Positions 57,446 to 64,000 of a stretch of DNA of 64,000 nt are shown one piece after another. The DNA is from Tetragonia tetragonoides (taxonomy: Eukaryota > Streptophyta > Magnoliopsida > Caryophyllales > Aizoaceae). The translations under genes and the position numbers were made by a program. The notes below the pieces were generated by a model. The model was not told the DNA's origin. It saw only the letters and a program-made list of their open reading frames with translations, and searched no databases. Each line of letters opens with the position of its first letter. Positions within the stretch are counted from its first letter, which is position 1. The stretch lies in assembly GCA_038025085.1 (NCBI GenBank), contig CM076149.1, forward strand, positions 30,541,001-30,605,000. Direction: 5' to 3'.

Positions 57446-58865
57446 TGACGATCTTTTATCTACTCACTTTCTATAAAGTTCAGTGTAGAGTAGGTAGTTT
57501 ATAAATTTATTTTATCTATCTATAGGTCTTGTGTTTGATGGACCTATACCATGAGGTTTGGGAAAAGAGGTTTAATTTGTGCCTATTTAAAAGTCATTTA
57601 AGGTCAAAAGGAAAAGCTATACTAGGAAGCATGGATACTGACACTAATATGGATACGGTCATCGATACGGACACAGCGATACAACATTCTAACAATATAA
57701 AATACACGACACGATAATTATTGACACGACCAGTATTACATATTAGCTATTATTATTCAGCCTCTAAATTAGGAATTAATATAAATTTATAGCACATAAA
57801 AACTTGAAAATTATGCGGAGTTTCATTTATAAGATTTAAATATATTAAAATCTTATTTTATAATTATTTAAGTAGTAAACCAAATTAAAAGAGATTTAAA
57901 AACACAAGATAAATACAAACGATTATTGGAAAGGGATTGGAAAGGAGTGTCGGTGGATATTTAGGAGTGTTAGTGAGCGTTTAAGAGTGTCGATGTCGGA
58001 TACATATCCGACATCCAAATAATTATTTAAAAGAAATATCAGTGTCTCCTAAAAATCATATTGTTGTTTACTAGATCGGTGGAGTCGCTTATAAACTACT
58101 TTTAATTCTCAAAATTTCCGCATAACTCGATATTAGACTTGGTAGTTACCGGTAGACGTTCACTAGATTTGTGCATGCACTATCATCTAATTGCTAATTG
58201 AGATGAGGAGACCCGTATAAGATTCAAACTCATAATAAATGAAAAACGAGTCTACACACAACACACTACACATGGATCAATGATTACATAATCGGATATT
58301 TAGGTAGGTGAAAGGTTGAGATAAAAAGATAAAAAGAGAAAAAGGCACAAAAAGTTCCCCAAAAGATTAAGAAAGCTTTTGATAATTGGTCTTCAAATGG
58401 TGGAAACCAATAATGTGATAACCATTACAATATGATTGGGTAATACTAATTTCATCAACACTGATTGAAGTAGATTAACTTTTTTAATATGAGTTTAGTC
58501 GTAGCAAGTTATAATATCAGATAAATTTATAATGTCACTCTAATTACACCGACTAGTTTGAATTCTTTATTTATTTAAAATTTTTAATTAGATATTAGAA
58601 TAGATAAAATCAATCACGCAGATGGAAAAAATCACTTAGTAGTTATTCTAATTATTGTGGTGGTAACACAAATATAATAACACAAAACTTGTTTGAGACA
58701 ATTTTATTGTAACTTTTGGTGAGAGGAGGGTTACTGTTTAGTAAAACAATGATCACTACTTATAAGTTATAATAAGTGACCCCTATAACTTAAATAGTAA
58801 CCCTATTTTCCTGTGGTTGATGTCATACAAGACTTGGCTACTTGCTGATACAATAATAGCCACCA
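57446..58865. other. Intergenic DNA with a gatacggacac-type degenerate repeat
   Basis: From ~57625 to ~58060 there are ggatac, tcgatacggacacagcgata and gtcggatacatatccgac motifs in both directions, typical of old non-autonomous DNA elements. No target duplication was identified. No gene. Confidence 0.4.
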
Positions 58866-58873
58866 TACTAATA

Positions 58874-59831
58874 GGGCGCTGTTATCGCCAGGTCAAAAAA
58901 TACTAATGTCAGGCCAAAAAATATTTAAGTTGACAATTTAACCCTTTATATTAAAAGACATATTTCTCCTTACTATCTTTACTTGCCTTATTGACTAACT
59001 AATTTATGGAAATGCACTAAAATTAAAGATCCTGTCACTCCACCAATTTAGCAAATTGGCATTCATGAAAATCAAATTATTGTTTTCCTTATTGGGGAGG
59101 GGGGGAGGAACACACATACGATTACTTTGTCCTTCACAATGACTGATCAGAACTCAGAAGCTAAAAAAATGAATACTACTAAAAATTCTGAATAATAATA
59201 AGTTAGCACATTACTCTTAGCTAAATATCATAATTAGGTAGCACAATATTGCCATGGACAATGATTATTATAGCTTGTCAATTCTAATTGCATCCTTGTG
59301 ATTACTGGCACTACATTTATAAAAGTCATGCTCACAATTACAACCAAAATATATTAGCTAATTAAATGACAGTTTTGTTCATTTAAAAAAAAAAAAAACT
59401 AACTCAATGTTTAACTATCAAGATCTATTGTCTATATTATCAATTTCACTTATTGAAATTTTAAAAATAACATTGCAATACCAAATCATTGGTACATCAA
59501 AGTGAAAAAAGAACCCAAATGAATAGGTAAATTATCTAGAAAAGTAGGAAGTCTAGGAACTGGGAATTTGGCACCATATCGCCAAAAATTGTGGGATGGA
59601 TACCATATGTTAGGACATGGAAAATTTCATGATTTAATTTATATTTGTCCATCAATCACATGACTAGCTTTAATTCTAATGCATTTTCATAAATTAGTTA
59701 GTCAAAAAGGCATGTAAAGATAATGGAGAGAAAATCTATTTTTTACATTATTAATATAAAGGGTTAAATTGACAACTCAAATAATTTTTAGCCTGCCATT
59801 AGTATTTATTAACCTGACAATAACAGCGACC
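58874..59831. mobile_element. MITE with ~170-bp terminal inverted repeats, 958 bp
   Basis: TACTAATA duplications stand at 58866-58873 and 59832-59839. Ends are GGGCGCTGTTATCGCCAGG on the left and GGTCGCTGTTATTGTCAGG as reverse complement of the right. Similarity continues inward for ~170 bp (aatttaaccctttatatta, gactaactaatttatg in both). The core has no frame. Confidence 0.88.
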
Positions 59832-60069
59832 TACTAATATTTAAAAAATAAAAACATGTCCGAAAAAGACTCCGAAAAGGAAGGGAGAGCCAGATATTCA
59901 TTGTGGCAACAAATAATTGGACGAGAAAACGACCTTGTGTACAAAATCCACTTGCCATACTAGGAGCAAAGCCACGTATATCCGAGCTCTCGAGTGGCAT
60001 CATTGGCTGATACCTGATAGTGATTTTCCACAGTTGATTTGATAACAACAGGACAAACGGTGCAGCCCC

Positions 60070-60298
60070 AAATGAGATTCAATGGCTGATACTTCGACAC
60101 AACCTGTTTCTTACTTGTTCCTAATGAGCTCAAGTTCTGCCAAAATTGACCGAGTTTTTGCCACTTATCATCATCATCTTCTACTTTTTCCCCATTGTTC
60201 TGGGTTTCTTACCACAGCTTCTAAGTCTTTTGGTGTTGGGTTTTTTGGCTGGTTTTTGTTCAATTAATGACGGTTGATTTTACCCACTATCACCTAAG
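60070..60298 (+). promoter_or_regulatory. 5'-UTR exon of the ureide permease gene, with two upstream ORFs
   Basis: A donor (cacctaag|gtatgt) ends this likely leader exon at 60298. An ORF of 61 codons (60082-60267, MADTSTQPVSYLF...) ends in TAATGA, whose overlapping ATG opens a second, 14-codon ORF that would run over the splice and stop at a TAG just before the main ATG. Transcript start is not known, so the left boundary is a guess. Confidence 0.45.
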
Positions 60299-60358
60299 GT
60301 ATGTACATGATTTTATTGGTTTTATTGATTTTATTGGGGTTTTTTGTTTTGATTTATG

Positions 60359-61170
60359 AACTGGGTTTTTGTTGCTTATTGATCAAGTGGGACAGTTGCC
60401 ATAGCTAATTATTTGTTGTGGGATAAAAAACAGAAAAAGAAAAAACAATACTAGTTGGGAATACTAGCCATAATCATCTTCTGAACTGGGTTTATTTGTA
60501 TGTCAATTGTGAATATGTGATAATTGCCATAGCCATAGATTTGTTTTGAGATCACCAGTACCACTGTGGGATGTTATCAAAATATAAAAAGGGGAAAAAA
60601 CTCCATAGTAATTGGGAACCGGGGTTTGTTGCTTATCAAATGGGACAGTTGCCATAACCAATTATTTGTTTTAAGATCTCAGAAAATAGTCAAATACCAC
60701 AAGAGAAAAAGAAAGCATTACTAGTTGTGCTGTAGTTATAGTCATTTTAATTTTCTGAAATGGGTTTTTGTATTTCTATTGAGACAATTGCCATATCCAT
60801 ATTGTTTTGAGCTCACCATTGTGGGATGTTCTCAACAGATAAAAAAGAAGAGGAAAAAACACCATAGTAACTGGGAACTGGGTTTTGTTGCATATCAAGG
60901 GAACAGTTGACATTGCCAATTATTTGTTGTAAGATCTCAGATAATAGTCGAACACCACAAGCAGAGAAAAAGAAACCAATACTAGTTTTTGTTGTTTTCT
61001 TTGTTTGTTTTTTTTGGTTAATTTTTTTTATTTATTTTTTGAGTAGGAAATCAATATTAGTTGTGCAGTAGTAATAGTCATTTTATTTTCTGAAATGGGT
61101 TTATTTGTATATCAGTTGAGACTTGAGACAATTGCCATATATATAGATTTGTCTTAAGATCACCTTTTGT
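60359..61170 (+). repeat. Three tandem ~258-bp units in the leader intron
   Basis: Units start at about 60359, 60617 and 60875, each with gaactgggttttgttgc, then gacagttgccat, aattatttgtt, aatactagttg and gccatagatttgttttgaga-type segments. The third is longer because of an extra T-rich insert near 61000-61035. Confidence 0.8.
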
Positions 61171-61625
61171 GGGATAGATACCATTAGGTGTAGGTCATTG
61201 CTCATCCAAAGATTCAATGCAGCAATAGTTGACTTGAAGGCAGAATTTGTGATGCTGACAAGAGAGAAAGAATTGTGTTGAGCGAGCAACAGGCTGTATA
61301 AGAATTAGGAATCACCATTATTCTAAAGATTCAATCTTTGATGATAAATTTTTACAAAGATTGAAGAAGATGTTGGGTGTTTTTGAGTGAGTGATTGTTG
61401 GTTTGAAGGTCATTAGACAGTGTATTATGAGGCCTGAGGGAAGCTAGTTTTCTTAGTACCAAATTTTAAATTGGCCTTTAATAGTTTGGTTTTAATCTGT
61501 TTTGAAAAATTGTACAATTGGTTGTAGCTGTTGGATAATTATTGAGAAGATTGCTGACATGTCTTTTTTATTTCTGTGTTATTTTGATTGCCATTGTTTA
61601 CAGAAAGAAAAGTTAGAACAGAAAC

Positions 61626-64000
61626 ATGTTTTTGGTGGAGAGCAAAGAAGGTGCCATAATATGTATGCTGGTATCCCTTCTACTTTTGGGGTCATGGCCA
61701 GCCATTTTGACACTTTTGGAGAGGAGGGGCAGGCTTCCTCAGCATACCTACCTTGATTACTCCATTGCAAACTTCGTCGCAGCTATTACTATAGCTTTAA
61801 CTTTTGGTCAGATTGGTCCAAGCAAGCCAGATATGCCAAATTTCATTACCCAGCTTTCTCAGGTATGAACATTTTTACTTAAGCAAATTAGTGTTAAAAA
61901 TCTAGAACTTTATCCAACCAGATCAAAGACAAAGAGATAGATCTAAGCTTTTGATTATGGTTGCACAAATGATGCCCCTTATTGTCTAGTTGCTTATGGT
62001 CGTTAGTGAACATCAACTTTTGCTGGACAATCCTTTTTCTGCATGATTTTGTACCACCAGGAGCACACCTCTGCCTTCAATAACTGATGCCATTGATGGT
62101 TGATCATGCAAGCTTTTCTCAACTTCATGTGTTTTCTTGCTGTTGTTGATAACTGATGCCTTATTGCCATTCTATGAAGACAAAAAGTATATATCTAGAA
62201 TTCAAGAACGTCTACTATGTGGGATAGAGGGAAAAGAAAGGATGCAAGGAAATGAAAGCAAGGAGAGGTTGTTGCTTTACTATGTTACTTCTTAACACCA
62301 ATAGATTAACAAATAAAACATAAAAAAAAAAACAGCAGATTAATACTGTCTGTTTTTGGAGCAAAAAAAACAAAAGTTGCTTTCACGCCTTTCCTTTTCC
62401 TTCTGTTCAAACAAATATTGAAGTATAAAGAGTCAGCTCCAGCTCTGTCAAACGTTGGTTTTGTTGTAGCAATACCAAAATCAGATGGAAATCATTCAAA
62501 TGGCTTACTGATCCATTGTATTATGATTGAACTAAATACGTTTTAGTAAGTTTTACCTAGGAATGATAGAAATGGTAAGCATGCACGTTATTGGTATTAG
62601 ACAGTATAGTGTTTTATCCACGCTTTGCTTTCATTTTCACGCAAAACATCTGATAAATGGCATTTGTCACACATGTCATACCTATAACTTGGATCTCTTA
62701 CAATATACATTCTCTGCCCTAAAAAATGGTCATCAATTATATTACTAGAGTCTAGATGAAAAGTTTAAGGGTGTGGATACTCGAATTGAAATTGTGAATT
62801 TCAATTGAAGAAAATGCCCTTACACCTAGCATTTTGATGAATTGAAATCCTCCAAATGTAGGGAAGATGGAGGAAGGAGAATAATTTGAAATGTCAAGGT
62901 GGGGGTGTAATTTGAAATTCTCCAGTTTTGAAGCTTTATGAAAGGCCATGGAATTGGATCAATTCCAAATCTACAATTATCTTAGGCTTTCAAGAACAAA
63001 TTCACTTCAATTCCATTATTTGAAATTCAAGTATCCAAACACACAATAAAATATAGTCCTATCATATATGGTACAGTTGAAATTGATGGTCCATCAACTG
63101 AAGTGACAAGTGGTGTGACATACACAATTGAATTTAAGTTTTTATTAGGTAAGATATTCTTATGTAAAAGTAAGAAACATTGTAGCTAGGTACGATATTT
63201 TCAGAGGGAATCAATGTGGGCTGCATGATCTTTGTATAGTTCTTGGTGGTTTTCCCAAAAAAGTATGTCCACTTAATGTAGTAATTTGCATTTGTATGCA
63301 GGATACTTGGCCGTGCGTTTTGGTGGCAATGGGTGGTGGCTTATTTTTAGGCTGTGGCAATATCTCAATACAGTATGCCTGGGCATTTGTAGGGCTTTCA
63401 GTAGCACAAGTGATAACATCTAGCATTGCTGTTGTAATAGGTAACAATTAACATCTTCTGTTTAGTTTGTTGAAGTTCTTTTCAAATTTCACTTGTTAAG
63501 GCCCTTAGGGGTAAAGCTGTTTACGAGGACCTCCCACACCTCCCAGATTACGGTGGGATGTTGCTGCTTCTAATGTTATTGTTTTCCAACTTTTAGCCTT
63601 CCTCCCAATGTCCCATCATCCTATGTATAAGGGCTAAAAGTTGGCTGTTTCATAGTTGAAAGCTGAGAGAACTCAATTGTATCAGGCACCACTTTGAACT
63701 ACTTCTTGGATGATAAAATCAACAAAGCCAGCATGTTGTTCCCTGGAGTTGCATGCTTTCTCATAGCCGTATGCCTTGGATCAGCAGTTCACTCCTCTAA
63801 TGCATCTGATAATGACGCTAAGCTTCGCAGTTTCCACGAAAATTTGAATAATATACCAGAGTATGCTACTTCAAATCTTGAAGAGCCATGATCCGACGCT
63901 TCTTCTTATCTCCTTTCACAGTTATTATGTCCTCAATTGTGCTAAAATCAACCATTTGCAGTGTCCAAGCAATTTCTGATGACAAAGGAGCTACATCAGA
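61626..64000 (+). CDS. UPS: Ureide permease (UPS family), 5' part; gene continues beyond window
   Basis: Coding exons: 61626-61862, 63302-63440, 63686-63860, and probably 63962-64000+. Phases agree. The start ATG is set by an in-frame TAG 14-12 bases upstream within the same exon, whose acceptor is at 61602-61603. The protein opens MFLVESKEGAIICMLVSLLL, then GSWPAILTLLERRGRLPQHT, YLDYSIANFVAAI, ALTFGQIGPS, later QYAWAFVGLSVAQVITSSIA and GTTLNYFLDDKINKASMLFP. These are hallmarks of plant UPS transporters. Five hydrophobic spans are visible (about residues 8-30, 47-64, 83-100, 104-124, 140-158). Family knowledge: UPS proteins sit in plasma or ER membranes and move allantoin, uracil and related oxo-purines/pyrimidines with protons. 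The frame would hit a TGA at 63889-63891, but a donor at 63861 and acceptor at 63960-63961 bypass it in phase (…NIPD VQAISDDKGATS). The central ATP-site-like loop lies beyond the window. Confidence 0.9.
62769..63048. mobile_element. MITE candidate in UPS intron 2
   Basis: The left end gggtgtggatactcgaattg resembles the reverse complement of the right end (gtgtgtttggatacttgaat), and both go on with similar aattgaag motifs. GGGTGTGTTTGG-type ends suggest a Tourist-like element, with TAA as possible target duplication. Ends are approximate. Confidence 0.6.

Overview
This window looks like nuclear DNA of a flowering plant, probably a eudicot. It is AT-rich, has GT-AG introns, and carries genes that match plant-specific families (RIK, ureide permease, F-box/LRR/FBD). 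More than half of it is transposable elements. I cannot name the species from sequence alone.

Three host genes look intact. At the left edge (615-1253, +) is the last exon of a glycine-rich RRM protein. Next is a complete 12-exon gene on the minus strand (17172-2909) for the RIK homologue, a KH-domain protein that partners ASYMMETRIC LEAVES1/ROUGH SHEATH2. I could place every splice site, and together the exons give one open frame of 638 codons plus stop. At the right edge (ATG at 61626, running off the window) is a ureide permease (UPS family) with a 5'-UTR exon, upstream ORFs and a leader intron holding a three-fold ~258-bp repeat.

Two gene relics also occur. One is an F-box/LRR/FBD pseudogene (32256-34830) split by a 1.1-kb hAT-like element. 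The other is a one-exon TPR co-chaperone-like gene with a single frameshift (52497-53893), which appears to lie inside a 3.7-kb hAT-like element.

The rest is layered transposons, many with target-site duplications (TSDs) I could read directly: a Ty3/Gypsy chromovirus-like element (19563-30118, TSD CCCAC) with an extra ORF before gag; a Ty1/Copia element on the minus strand (43712-51995) holding two hAT-like inserts and a partial foreign LTR; a tandem TRIM cluster (41138-42267) inside a LINE (40329-42662); several other LINE tails; non-autonomous hAT-like elements at 17389-18496, 33058-34176, 46310-47017 and 48609-49535; a MULE-like element (54374-55194); two fold-back/MITE elements (57051-57437, 58874-59831); two or three SINE-like units; and a ~44-bp AT-rich minisatellite (30335-31190).

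I see no CRISPR array, operon or microbial system. The most unusual items are the Gypsy extra ORF, the gene-carrying hAT-like element, the head-to-tail TRIM cluster and the deep nesting. All similarity calls are from memory and reading; no database search was run.
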